DNA of 64,000 nt from assembly GCF_004798935.1 (NCBI RefSeq), contig NZ_RAHT01000002.1:62001-126000 (forward strand), written 5' to 3'. The number at the start of each line of letters is the position of its first letter. Position 1 is the first letter of the stretch. Of this stretch, positions 1-9,600 are shown one piece after another. The notes below the pieces were generated by a model. It worked only from the letters and a program-made list of their open reading frames with translations, did no database searches and had not been told where the DNA came from. Source of the DNA: Ningiella ruwaisensis (GTDB lineage: Bacteria; Pseudomonadota; Gammaproteobacteria; Enterobacterales; Alteromonadaceae). The translations under genes were made by a program, and so were the position numbers.

Positions 1-486
1 CCAATACACAAGTCTTGCAATGGCTGCGCGCTCGCGTTTTTTTAATTGCCATATGCCAATAAATAACTTAACAGGCTCATGCTCTCTCACTAACAAATAT
101 GGTTGTTTGTAAAGGTCAGTGAAAAAAGCGTGTGGCAACAAAATTAAATAAAAGCCAAACGGACTGACTTTTGAGTACCTGCTTAAAGAATAGGTCCCAT
201 ATGCGGGTTGTATCTTCTGACAGCATTGTGTGCTGCACTCCGATGTTTTACTCAACTCGACCATATCCGGTGCCAATAGAGTAAATTTGCCGCTGTGCTC
301 TATGTTTAAGTGTAGTCGGTTTTTGGGTTTTGGCCACCATTTGTAAACCAGAAATGGCGTAAGCATCACATAAACTTCGAACACAGTTGTGGGTAAAAAA
401 ATATAAAAAAAGCAGGCAACAAAAAAAATCGCTAGCGCGAGCCGCAAGTATGCTCCTATTCTGGAAGGCAGAATTGATAGCAGCAT
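1..486 (-). CDS. ygfX: YgfX (CptA)-like inner-membrane protein, 3' end outside window
   Basis: An open frame of 162 codons starts with ATG 2 bases after the sdhE stop codon and runs off the left edge without a stop. The first half has hydrophobic stretches (about residues 12-32 and 38-48) followed by basic residues, giving a short membrane hairpin. The remainder is soluble and ends, as far as visible, in a basic segment (KKRERAAI). Membrane proteins of the YgfX/CptA family typically follow sdhE and are about 135 residues long, with this topology. The assignment rests on position and topology rather than on a strong motif. The last visible codon is probably close to the true C-terminus. Confidence 0.55.
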   Translation of the reverse strand, partial: MLLSILPSRIGAYLRLALAIFFVACFFYIFLPTTVFEVYVMLTPFLVYKWWPKPKNRLHLNIEHSGKFTLLAPDMVELSKTSECSTQCCQKIQPAYGTYSLSRYSKVSPFGFYLILLPHAFFTDLYKQPYLLVREHEPVKLFIGIWQLKKRERAAIARLVYW

Positions 487-488
487 AT

Positions 489-749
489 CTAATCGGCGCG
501 GACCTTCACCCTGCTTAAGACGATTTGTACCATTTCTGCCAGCGCTTTATCTTCGCATTTTTGATGACCCATAAACCACGCGAACAAATCGGGGTCATCA
601 CTCGTTAACAAACGCTCAAAGGTCTCTTGTTGTTCAAAACTAAGTGTATCGAAAGCCTGCTCGACAAAAGGGAGCAAAAGCACATCTAACTCCAACATGC
701 CTCTGCGGCATGCCCACTTTAATCTGGCAAGTCTTTTAGGTTCAAACAT
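489..749 (-). CDS. sdhE: SdhE, FAD assembly factor for succinate dehydrogenase
   Basis: An 86-residue protein of the SdhE/YgfY (formerly DUF339) family. It helps covalent attachment of FAD to the flavoprotein subunits SdhA and FrdA in the cytoplasm. The family signature RGM-x-ELD is present near residues 16-22 (RGMLELD; E. coli has RGMRELD), followed by the typical DDPDLF-x-W motif. I start it at the internal ATG at 749 because AAAAGGAG lies 7 bases upstream and the N-terminus then matches family length. An upstream in-frame ATG at 773 would add 8 residues. The ygfX-like gene follows directly, as in other gammaproteobacteria. It is divergent from ygfZ. Confidence 0.93.
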   Translation of the reverse strand: MFEPKRLARLKWACRRGMLELDVLLLPFVEQAFDTLSFEQQETFERLLTSDDPDLFAWFMGHQKCEDKALAEMVQIVLSRVKVRAD

Positions 750-922
750 ATCGGCTCCTTTTAAGAAGCGCAAAGACTATCACAAAACAGTATTAAAACC
801 ATACTGCACCTTTAGTCTGAAAAGCCCTTTGTGTAGTGAATTATACACTCGTGCAAAATCACTTGCTTTTGCGCGCGTTGCCCTTATCTTTATTGCAATA
901 CTTGAAATAAATTAGGAATGTA

Positions 923-1885
923 ATGACGAGCTTTTTTGTTGACTTAGCAGACTTGCACATTATTAGCGTTAAGGGCGAACAACGCAGAGACTATTTGCAT
1001 GGACAACTCACCATTGACACAAAGCAATTTGACACTAGCCATGCACGACTGGGCGCGCATTGCGACTTTAAAGGCAAAATGTGGTCAGTATTTAATGTAT
1101 TTGAAGCAAACGACTCCTTTTATCTGATTGCACACAAAGATGCGAGTCAAGCCAGTTTGCGAGAGTTAAAAAAATACGGTGTATTTTCGAAAGTTGTCAT
1201 CGAAACAGAAGAAAAGCTTCGGTGTATTGGCGCCTATGGAGAGCAGGCGGCCAAGATTATTAAAGCATTATTTCCGCAATTAGATACAAGCCATATGAGC
1301 CTGCAGTCTAATGAGTTTGGACAGTGCATCAGTTTTAACGATGCCAATCAGCGTTATCTGCTGGTGTTAAGTGAAAAAGGCGTTAGCCACCTTAAGGAAT
1401 TAGCTGAAGAATTATGGGTAGACAAAGCTGACATATGGAATGCACTTGAGATTGATGCTGCTATCCCTTCTCTACAATCTCCCAATATAAATGAATTTGT
1501 ACCGCAAATGATGAACCTTCATGCACTCAATGCTATTGATTTCGATAAAGGTTGTTATATGGGGCAGGAAGTGGTGGCGCGGACTAAATTTTTGGGCAAA
1601 AACAAGCGTGCGCTTTACCTTTTGACCAGTGACACCAGTGATAAAGCAGCGATAGATACGGATGTTCCTGCAGGCGCCATATTAGAAAAACAAATTGGAG
1701 ACAATTGGCGCAGAGGCGGAACAGTCGTGCGAAGCGCACAAGTAAAATCTAAAGCAGAGACGTGTTCAACCCGAATTTTAGCTGTACTGAGCAATGACAC
1801 AGAAGTTGGCGATGTGTTACGCTTAAAAGAGAGTGAAAAAGAATTTCAGGTTCAAGTGCTTCCATATGCGCTTGAGCAAGCTTAA
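923..1885 (+). CDS. ygfZ: YgfZ, folate-binding Fe-S cluster maintenance protein
   Basis: A 320-residue member of the YgfZ/GcvT-like family. YgfZ binds tetrahydrofolate and supports enzymes with labile Fe-S clusters, such as the methylthiotransferase MiaB. The diagnostic motif K-G-C-Y-x-G-Q-E is present around residues 209-216 (KGCYMGQE), with its conserved cysteine, followed by VARTKFLGKNKR. The ATG is preceded by AGGAATGTA. Divergent placement beside sdhE is a conserved gammaproteobacterial arrangement and joins two factors for iron-sulfur and flavin enzymes. slyD follows after 19 bases and could be cotranscribed. Confidence 0.95.
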   Translation: MTSFFVDLADLHIISVKGEQRRDYLHGQLTIDTKQFDTSHARLGAHCDFKGKMWSVFNVFEANDSFYLIAHKDASQASLRELKKYGVFSKVVIETEEKLRCIGAYGEQAAKIIKALFPQLDTSHMSLQSNEFGQCISFNDANQRYLLVLSEKGVSHLKELAEELWVDKADIWNALEIDAAIPSLQSPNINEFVPQMMNLHALNAIDFDKGCYMGQEVVARTKFLGKNKRALYLLTSDTSDKAAIDTDVPAGAILEKQIGDNWRRGGTVVRSAQVKSKAETCSTRILAVLSNDTEVGDVLRLKESEKEFQVQVLPYALEQA

Positions 1886-1904
1886 ACGACTAAAAGGCAG
1901 ATAA

Positions 1905-2390
1905 ATGCAAATAGAAGACAAGCACGTAGTTACCCTTCATTACACGGTAAAATCGGAAGATGGCCAAGCTATCGATTCGTCGAGAGGCGCTGAACCGCTC
2001 TCATTCATTCAGGGTAGCCAATACATGATAGCAGGGCTTGAAGAAGCGCTTTATGGTAAAGAAAAGGGGGATTCTTTCGAGGTTACCGTTGAGCCTGAAA
2101 AAGCATATGGCGAACGTCACGAACAATTAGTGCAAAAAGTTCCCTTAAACATGTTTGAAGGCATGGATGTTGAAGTCGGAATGAGCTTCAGAGCCACAAC
2201 AGAACAAGGTGAACAGTCAGTGATGATTGTTGATAAAGACGAAGAACATGTAACGGTAGACGGAAATCATCCACTTTCAGGAAAAACGCTCGTGTTTGAT
2301 GTATCGGTGGAAGATATACGTGAGGCAACAGCGGATGAAATTGCACATGGTCATGTCCATGGCGCAGGTGGTTGCGGACACGACCATTAA
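1905..2390 (+). CDS. slyD: SlyD, FKBP-type peptidyl-prolyl isomerase and metallochaperone
   Basis: A 161-residue FKBP-fold prolyl isomerase with an inserted chaperone flap. Visible features are the N-terminal strand (VVTLHYTVKSEDGQ), the GLEEAL segment, EKAYGE and the GNHPLSGKTL motif near residue 125, which defines SlyD. The C-terminus is a short His-rich tail with a Cys (HGHVHGAGGCGHDH, residues 148-161). This suits Ni or Zn binding but is shorter than the E. coli SlyD tail. SlyD supplies nickel to hydrogenase in E. coli. No hydrogenase genes lie here, so folding may be the main role. Confidence 0.93.
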   Translation: MQIEDKHVVTLHYTVKSEDGQAIDSSRGAEPLSFIQGSQYMIAGLEEALYGKEKGDSFEVTVEPEKAYGERHEQLVQKVPLNMFEGMDVEVGMSFRATTEQGEQSVMIVDKDEEHVTVDGNHPLSGKTLVFDVSVEDIREATADEIAHGHVHGAGGCGHDH

Positions 2391-2673
2391 AAGTCTTATC
2401 AAAAATGACTGACGCTGAGCTTTAGCTGCATTAGTTATCACTTTACCTGACACTTTCAGACATAGAACTGAACAAAATCTGCCAGCCTCTTGTGTAAATT
2501 TACCCGCTATCCACTCTGCAATTACCAAGTTTCGGCTAATGAGACAAAGGGGAAGTTCGGCACCCTTAAACGGTGAGTAAAGCAAAACAGCAGCTCCTTT
2601 CTCGATACCGCACGGTTAAAAAGCACCTGAGTCAGTAGCGAGACCGGGTTTGTCAAGATGGTTTGCTTGCCAA

Positions 2674-3372
2674 TTAAAAAGCGATACGAAGGCCTACATT
2701 CAACGTTGTGATTTTTCCGAACTCGTAGCCTGTTACCAGTGCAATGTTGGGAAGGAAGTTCCAACGTCCGTTCACGCCAATCAGAACGTCTGTTTCGAAG
2801 GGATCTGAATCACTAGAGGCGACACCACCGACCGCGGTGTAACGCGCATGACCCTGAAAATGAAATGTCGGAGTTGCGGCCCAGATAACACCAATTTCCG
2901 ACCCGATGCCGCTATCGTCAGAGTCGATATCAACGTTAAAACCAGCAACGCGCGCACCCGTCAACTCAAGCCGGTCAAGGCTAAACCGACCATAGTAAGC
3001 TAATGTTTTTGATACATTGTATTGATAACCAACTCCAATGCGCCAACGCACCACATCATACTCACCTGTGACAATGTCGGTATCGCCGAGGATTTCTAGC
3101 TCTTGGCCGAGAGATGCATACTCACCAAAAAAGTGCATTTGATTATTAAATTTCCATGCACCGCCAATGAATCCACCACCATCAGCATCGCTTTCTAGGT
3201 CTAAAGGGCCGTTTCCCGTGATTGCTCCGGATGTCTCTATGTCGTTGACAAAGCCACCGATAATTCCTCCCTCAATGTAGGTGAAACCGATATCGCCCGC
3301 TTCCGCCATCGCATTGTTAATTGACATGGTAAATATAGCTAAAACCAATAACGAAGCTGAGTTGTTTTTCAT
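2674..3372 (-). CDS. Outer-membrane beta-barrel protein of unknown role
   Basis: A 232-residue protein with a Sec signal peptide (hydrophobic residues 7-20, likely cleaved after AMA at residue 23). The mature part alternates aromatic and polar residues in short strands separated by acidic, glycine-rich loops, and ends in a terminal Phe after GLRIA. This is the usual BamA recognition signal of outer-membrane barrels. Size and strand pattern suit a small 8-stranded porin-like or OmpA/Ail-like barrel, without an OmpA peptidoglycan-binding domain. No function can be assigned. The neighbours glnB-nadE have no obvious link. Confidence 0.75.
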   Translation of the reverse strand: MKNNSASLLVLAIFTMSINNAMAEAGDIGFTYIEGGIIGGFVNDIETSGAITGNGPLDLESDADGGGFIGGAWKFNNQMHFFGEYASLGQELEILGDTDIVTGEYDVVRWRIGVGYQYNVSKTLAYYGRFSLDRLELTGARVAGFNVDIDSDDSGIGSEIGVIWAATPTFHFQGHARYTAVGGVASSDSDPFETDVLIGVNGRWNFLPNIALVTGYEFGKITTLNVGLRIAF

Positions 3373-3728
3373 TTTAATGTCTCTATTCTTTGTAAATACA
3401 TAACAAAGTTCTGTTCTTTTTACTTTTATGACTATAGGTTAGTTTTTGTAAAAAAGCTCAGTGCAGGTCTGTTAAATTTTTTTAATTTTTGCTCTTGAAG
3501 CATTTCTGCTGCTGATTGAACTCAAGGTCTACACCAAACCAAATTTCAATAATGTTTTTTTTGGATTTTCAAAAAGCCTGAGAGTCCGCTATGCGAACAA
3601 ACCTGCAGCTTAGTTTATCGGTCCCGAATATTAAGGAGTTGTCTTTTGCTTGCTGTCAGGTTGAATCGAAACTCAAAATAAAAGATGTCAGATTAGATTT
3701 AAGCTACCACACTTTAGCTATACTCGTA
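3373..3728. other. Intergenic stretch without recognisable gene
   Basis: A 356-base AT-rich gap between the start of the beta-barrel gene and the end of glnB. A short plus-strand open frame overlaps the 3' end of glnB, but it has no ribosome binding site or recognisable protein features. The region should hold the promoter of the barrel gene. I cannot point to a convincing -35/-10 pair or terminator. Confidence 0.5.
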
Positions 3729-4070
<342 letters not shown>

Positions 4071-4904
4071 TTAATTCTCGTCATCATAAATAGTGGGAAT
4101 AGGAACGCGCTTATGTTGAGTTCTTTGATAAATATTAACAAGTAAATCATCTACCTCATCATTCTGACTTTTGCCTTCTAAGAAGTCGTCAATTTGGTCA
4201 TAAGATACTCCTAAAGCTTGCTCATCTGCAAGTTGAGGATTTAAGGTCTCCAGGTCGGCCGTTGGTGCTTTAGTAACAATTTTCTCTGGCGCTCCTAAAA
4301 AACTGGCAATTTGTCTTACCTGGCGCTTGCTCAAACCAAACAAAGGTGCCATGTCGCATGCGCCATCGCCATATTTCGTATAAAACCCTGTGATGTTTTC
4401 TGCTGAATGATCAGTCCCTAAGACCAAACCTTTTGTGAGCCCAGCGATGTCGTACTGGATCGCCATACGCGTTCTGGCTTTAGTGTTCCCTTTTACAAAA
4501 TCATCGTGACTTTCATCGCATGAATATTGTCCTACAGCAGATAGCGCTTCAACGGCAGTGGCATGAATTGCATCAGCACCAGATTTAACATTGGCCGTTA
4601 CTTGAACAGATGGCTCGATAAAATCAATTGAAGCTTTGGCATCTTCTTCATCAGCCTGAGTGCCGTATGGTAGTCGCACAGCAATAAATTTGTAGTGTGC
4701 TCCACCTTGGTTCAACTCATTAACAGCAAGCTGAGCAAGTCTGCCTAGAGTGCAACTGTCGATACCGCCACTTATTCCCAAAACAAGCGTTTGCAAACCC
4801 GAGGCAAGTAATTGTTTTTTAATAAACGCGACCCGCCGCTCGATCTCAAAGGCTGGATCGATATGCGGCAACACGCGCATTTCTTCAATAATTGCTTGTT
4901 TCAA
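4071..4904 (-). CDS. nadE: NH3-dependent NAD+ synthetase NadE
   Basis: A 277-residue enzyme that converts deamido-NAD+ (NaAD) to NAD+ with ammonia and ATP, the last step of NAD synthesis. The PP-loop SGGIDS is at residues 45-50, and [12 protein letters not shown] and KAPTADL are further family motifs. There is no N-terminal glutaminase domain, so it is the short E. coli type (275 residues). The start is TTG, supported by AAGGAG 8 bases upstream. The next in-frame ATG would remove 8 residues. It is the first gene of a two-gene unit with glnB. Confidence 0.95.
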   Translation of the reverse strand: MKQAIIEEMRVLPHIDPAFEIERRVAFIKKQLLASGLQTLVLGISGGIDSCTLGRLAQLAVNELNQGGAHYKFIAVRLPYGTQADEEDAKASIDFIEPSVQVTANVKSGADAIHATAVEALSAVGQYSCDESHDDFVKGNTKARTRMAIQYDIAGLTKGLVLGTDHSAENITGFYTKYGDGACDMAPLFGLSKRQVRQIASFLGAPEKIVTKAPTADLETLNPQLADEQALGVSYDQIDDFLEGKSQNDEVDDLLVNIYQRTQHKRVPIPTIYDDEN

Positions 4905-5039
4905 GTCTGCATCTCCTTTAAATCCATAAAAATTAGTGACTTACGCTAGGTATGAGTTAAACTAAGTATTCGAGTTGCAGCATACCTTTCTTTGCTTGTA
5001 TATAAAGTATAGTGTACTCGCTAGAAATGGGGGTTTGAA

Positions 5040-5603
5040 GTGTTAAATGAAACGATAAGCAAAAAATGTCAACAAGGCGTGACATTACTTGAAATGTTAA
5101 TCACATTGGCGATTGCAGCAATTTTGCTGACAGTTGTTGCGCCAAATGTTCAATCTATTTTGACAAAAAACAAAATAACCTCAGAAATTAATGAGCTGAG
5201 CGGTTTATTTCAATTTGCACGTTTTACCGCTATTGATGAGCAAGCGCTAACCGTTGTTTGCCCTTCATCGAACTTTGATTCCTGCACAACCAATTGGAAC
5301 GATCCGAAAATGGTATTTATTGACGACAATAACAATGGCGCAAGAGATGCTGGTGAAGAGCTGTTGTTAGTGTCCCAATCTATTTCAAGTACTAACACAA
5401 TGACTGCAAGCGAAGATATAGTGCAGTTCCTCGATTCTGGCGGCGCGCTTACGGCCGCAAATATAAAGCTCTGCCCTAACTCTAAAGACGCTAAATTCGC
5501 GCGCGCGCTTGAAATTACTGCTCAGGGAAGAACAAGACTCAGTACTGATCCTGAAAACGATGGTATCCATAACGATTCAAGCGGTAACTTATCTTGTTCA
5601 TAG
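5040..5603 (+). CDS. GspH/FimT-type pseudopilin
   Basis: A 187-residue class III signal-peptide protein starting at GTG. The prepilin peptidase site is G13|VTLLE with the required Glu at mature position 5, followed by a hydrophobic helix (LITLAIAAILLTVVAP) typical of pilins. The rest has the GspH/FimT layout, including an acidic Asp/Asn-rich segment (DDNNNGARDAGEE) and four cysteines. FimT and FimU are minor pilins that prime type IV pilus assembly. In Pseudomonas they are encoded just ahead of pilV. Here the gene stands alone, on the opposite strand, beyond pilE. Whether it acts as FimT or FimU cannot be told. Confidence 0.85.
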   Translation: MLNETISKKCQQGVTLLEMLITLAIAAILLTVVAPNVQSILTKNKITSEINELSGLFQFARFTAIDEQALTVVCPSSNFDSCTTNWNDPKMVFIDDNNNGARDAGEELLLVSQSISSTNTMTASEDIVQFLDSGGALTAANIKLCPNSKDAKFARALEITAQGRTRLSTDPENDGIHNDSSGNLSCS

Positions 5604-6123
5604 CATCAACTGAGAATTAACAGCGCGACCGTCAAAATGTGAAGGCGCATCGGTAAGGGCAACTCTGCTGTAAGTTAAGCGCAAGGCTTTTCAATTAAAG
5701 CTGCTTAATTTTTAAAACTGCTCATGCCTTCAAAACCACTCCTCATACTTCAATTTGCTACTGTTTCCCTATGTTTGCCTACGTTTGCCTAAGTAACACT
5801 GTTTACGATGTTGGTAAAAATTAATCTTGAAATACTGCGTCGTCTGGCAAGAGACAGGGATTAAACAGATATGTATTGTCGCATACGGTAGCATCGACTT
5901 TTAGCGCGAAAAAAACGCTTTGTAATACTCCTGAACTCAAAGTGAAGTATGAGAAAGGAGACATATACAAAGTGGTATTCAAAACCGGGCAGGTGATATG
6001 GACACACGGAACGAGGATCAGATGGCTAGTAATAAGATGGCTATCAATAAAGGGAGTTAAGCAATAGCAAAATAGATATGAAATAAGTATGCATCTCAAG
6101 CATCCTTGCCTGATAATTCTGGT
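5604..6123. other. 520-base gap with no supported gene
   Basis: Both strands carry short open frames here (plus 5876-6067, minus 5821-6099). Neither has a ribosome binding site, domain or plausible composition, so I leave them out. A direct repeat of TGTTTGCCTA-like units lies at 5770-5793. Two short inverted repeats (TTAATC/GATTAA and GTCT/AGAC) occur around 5820-5862, too weak to call. The gap is unusually long for this compact genome and may be the remnant of a deleted gene. Confidence 0.4.
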
Positions 6124-6582
6124 TTAGCAAGCCCAGCAGAATTCGTCACTTGAGACTGTGCCGTTGTCATTGCGATCCCATGCTTTTCTGCCGTCACTGT
6201 AAAGGTAAATCACACCATCATCTTCTACAACACTTCCTGATACAGGAGTGGCTCTAAGTTCAAATGTGCGACCTGCACCGATATCTGCAATGCTTAAGTC
6301 ATATTTTTTACTGGCAACGGACTCAGTCGCAGGCGAATGAGTCGCAAAAATCGCCGGTGCGCCGGTGTCACCGCCCCCACTTGCTGCGCCTGCATAATTG
6401 AAGTTTGCAGCGCTGTGTCGCTCCATTGCGCTAGCAAAAGCCATTAGATCTGCTTGCGCTGCCGCCCTTGCACTGCTTTTGACCATGCCTTGATAACTTG
6501 GGTAACCAATTGCTGCAATAATGCCAATGATTGCAACGACAATCATTAACTCAATTAAGGTAAATCCTTTGCTTCTTCTCAT
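6124..6582 (-). CDS. pilE: Type IV pilin-like protein PilE
   Basis: A 152-residue type IVa pilin-like protein. The leader is short (MRRSKG) and is cleaved before FTLIE, with Glu at mature position 5. The conserved helix IELMIVVAIIGIIAAIGYPSY follows, which is the PilE signature. A C-terminal Cys pair (CWAC) may close a disulfide loop, although the partner cysteine is unusually close. I start at the ATG at 6582. A GTG at 6591 would add three residues but sits only 3 bases after the AGG. PilE closes the minor-pilin cluster, as in Pseudomonas, and is likely a minor pilin rather than the major PilA. Confidence 0.9.
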   Translation of the reverse strand: MRRSKGFTLIELMIVVAIIGIIAAIGYPSYQGMVKSSARAAAQADLMAFASAMERHSAANFNYAGAASGGGDTGAPAIFATHSPATESVASKKYDLSIADIGAGRTFELRATPVSGSVVEDDGVIYLYSDGRKAWDRNDNGTVSSDEFCWAC

Positions 6583-6610
6583 CTTAATCACAACCTAAAT
6601 ATCTCGATTA

Positions 6611-6640
6611 AAAACAAATTCCGGCGCAAAGCGCCGGATT
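6611..6640 (-). terminator. Hairpin between pilY1 and pilE
   Basis: An 8-base-pair GC-rich stem (TCCGGCGC / GCGCCGGA) with a 3-base AAA loop. On the minus strand it is followed by ATTTGTTTTT. It looks like an intrinsic terminator or attenuator after pilY1, reducing readthrough into pilE. The T-run is interrupted, so efficiency is uncertain. Confidence 0.6.
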
Positions 6641-6646
6641 GTCAGA

Positions 6647-9600
6647 TTAATTACGTTCGACTTCAGTTTCCCAGGTGTCTTTGATGACACGCTCAAATCG
6701 ACCGTATATGTTTCTCGCCAAACACTCGAAATTCGAGCCACAGGCAATTTCATTTCCATCCTCATCTACTTCGATTACAGCCGGTGCACATTCTGCGCCA
6801 AGGCAAACAACTGGCTTGGTAATATTTTCAATCAGAATTTTCGTGTCAGGTGCAATCCCTGTTTGAGAAAGCTCGGCATAGCGATCTCCCGAATCTCTGA
6901 CACTGTTATTGTTTAAATCAGTAACGGAATTACCATTAAACATATTGACTAGATATGCGCGACTATTCCCCGTAGGAGGCGCGCACAAACTTTCGCTTGA
7001 GCTCGCTGGTACGTACGTAGTAAAGAATATTTGATAATCAAGAATAAAGGGTGCTGATAAGACTTTTTCACCTTTGGTCTTGAGTGAAATAAACCAGCCA
7101 TCTTTTGTCGCAAAGGCACTTGCAGCAACATCGCGCTCAGATTCGTCAGACGATGTTAATAAATGGTCAGTTGCATCATACAAACTGTCGTGCGTAATTG
7201 GAGAATCAGGCAATACATATTTGTAACTGGCGTCACGCTTAAAGACACCCTCGTCTTTGATCATATAGAATTTGTCTTCGATGACATCATTCAACGGGCC
7301 AGCTCTGAAACCGGATCCAATTGCAACAGCATAATAGTGCTCATCACCTAAAACCACCTCAGACACATCAGGGCCGTAATAAAAACGACGGTTTTCTTCT
7401 GCAGTCGCGCCGCCAAATTGAGCCATTAAGCCACCTTTTACCAGGTTACTTGTGCCTTCTCCATTATAGATGTCCAATCTAAATAGCTGTCCAGCCATGT
7501 CAGCAACATACATATGATCTGCAATGCCGTCATTATCCCTGTCAATAACTGAAATTCGAGCAGGGATGCTGTATTTCATATCAGATAAGATTAAATCCGC
7601 ATCTTCATCACTGGCAGACCATAGTAAATTGCCATTGTTTGCATCAATAATAAAAACGCTGTTGCCCACACTGTCAGGAGAGCTAGTTGTTTTATCATCC
7701 TGCTCTTCGTCGTAGCCCCCGCCAATAATCATGACGTCTTTAACCGTTCCGCCGATATCGATCTTCGTCAGAATTGGGCGTGACCACGACTGGCCTAAGT
7801 TGGCATAATCGCCTTCGCCGCCGTCGATAGTGAAGACCAGTTTAGGATTGCTCTTGCTGGTAATATCAAATACGTAATAGTTATTCCCGCCTCGTCTCAT
7901 ACCAACGTAGAGATATTTTTTACCATCTGCCTCTCGATACACCATATCACCGTCCAAGCCATAGATGTGATTGAGCGTTGAATTATTCTGATAAAACTCA
8001 TAAAGATTACTAAGCAGTTCTTTTGGAATGATAGCGTAGTTCTCTTCGCCTGTTTCAGCATCGAAGGCATGCAAGAATCCATGGTTAGTCGCAACAAATA
8101 CAACGCTGTCTGTTTCACTGTAATTGACAATAACAGGTTGAGAGTGGATAGGGTCTCCCATAAATTGATGTACGTCAGTAGTAGAACCATCCCCATCAGA
8201 GTCATCAACGTCAACGCCACGTGCCCATTTTAGCACTCGCTCACGCGTTTCAGCTGGATCGCTTAATGATGTAAGCGCCAAGTCTGCTGCTGTAATACTG
8301 GTATTGCTTTCATTGAACTCGTTACCAGAGCGGAAAATCATTCCTGGAGAGTCTTCGAAGAAATATAGGTTGCGCACAAGGTCAAGTTTAGACGCTGCGC
8401 CTCCCTCTCTCACATCGTTTCCGTCGGTTCTGAGCGACCAGTAGCTCTTCGCTTCACTGGAGAAAAATCCGGTTGTGCTATCTACCGCAGGAATGTTGTT
8501 CGCATCAAGAACCTCATCTCCGCGGATTTTGTATTTTTTCAAGTTACCAGGCCAGCGCGCACCTTCTTCAGGACGAAACAGGGCAAAATAGAGTTCATCT
8601 CTGTGAGTCAATCGGTTAAGTTGATTAACTGCAACCCCAGGCGAAACGAAGGTTGTGTTCACATCTTTTACTTGCCGGAATATCGTTTTAAATACCTCAA
8701 GCAAGCCATCGCTATCTTCAGCGGTATAAAAACCACCGCCGCCTTGCGCAGCAAGCCGATTTAAGAAATCATTTGCGACTGTATCTGCGGCAAATCCAAT
8801 CGTATGAGTTTTAACGCGAGCACCAATAACTGAAGTGTCTTTCTCTTTTAAATTTTGCACCAGTTCGATGCCGCACTTTTCACCGCCACTGCCAGTGCAA
8901 GTGGTGCCAAGAAATGACTGAACTTTGCCGACACTGTGATTATTGTTGGCTCTACCATCAGATAATAAAACAATGTGATTATTTACCTGACACTGCAGGT
9001 CGGTAACCGGAGAGATATAAGTCGCGCCAGCTGGAATGAATTCATCAATACATTTACTGTTACTCAAATCAAGGTCGGTACATCCGCCCGGGCGCACTGC
9101 ATCATCGCCGGTATACGACATGCGATGACTAACGCGTGTGGAACGTCTGACGGCATTAGATACGCCAGGTTCACCACGTTTTCTACCGTAGTCCATTTGT
9201 AGCCCACCGTAATAGAGCGCCGCTTCATAGAGCGTATCTACAATAGGTGTAAAACCATTAGTGGTCAGCTCATTAACTTTACTAATTAAATAATCGCGTA
9301 CAGTAGATGACGAACCCGGCGTGGCATTACCTTCAAAGGTTATTTCTAACTCTACCGCCCTGCCTTCGCTTCCTTTGTGCGTCCAAGCCGCAATATCTTT
9401 GTTGTCAAAACTATCGAGCACCAGCATTAATGCATTGCCCTGGCTCCAGCCCGGCCTGTTAATTATTTCCTGAACAACGTCTTTGATATTTGGACTATAG
9501 TATTCATTATTTTTTTTCCATTCACCAAAGTCCTCAAACCAAACGCTTGCGCCAGTTTTCGGCTTGTCTCTTAGCTGGTGTTTTCGAGATTCATCGAATG

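Noticed and set aside
697-915. Plus-strand frame of 72 codons upstream of ygfZ
   Set aside because: It begins antisense to sdhE and has low-complexity composition.
5821-6099. Overlapping open frames on both strands in the pseudopilin-pilE gap
   Set aside because: No ribosome binding site, no domain, odd composition. Treated as non-coding.
7897-8220. 107-codon minus-strand frame inside pilY1
   Set aside because: Out-of-frame shadow of the pilY1 coding sequence.
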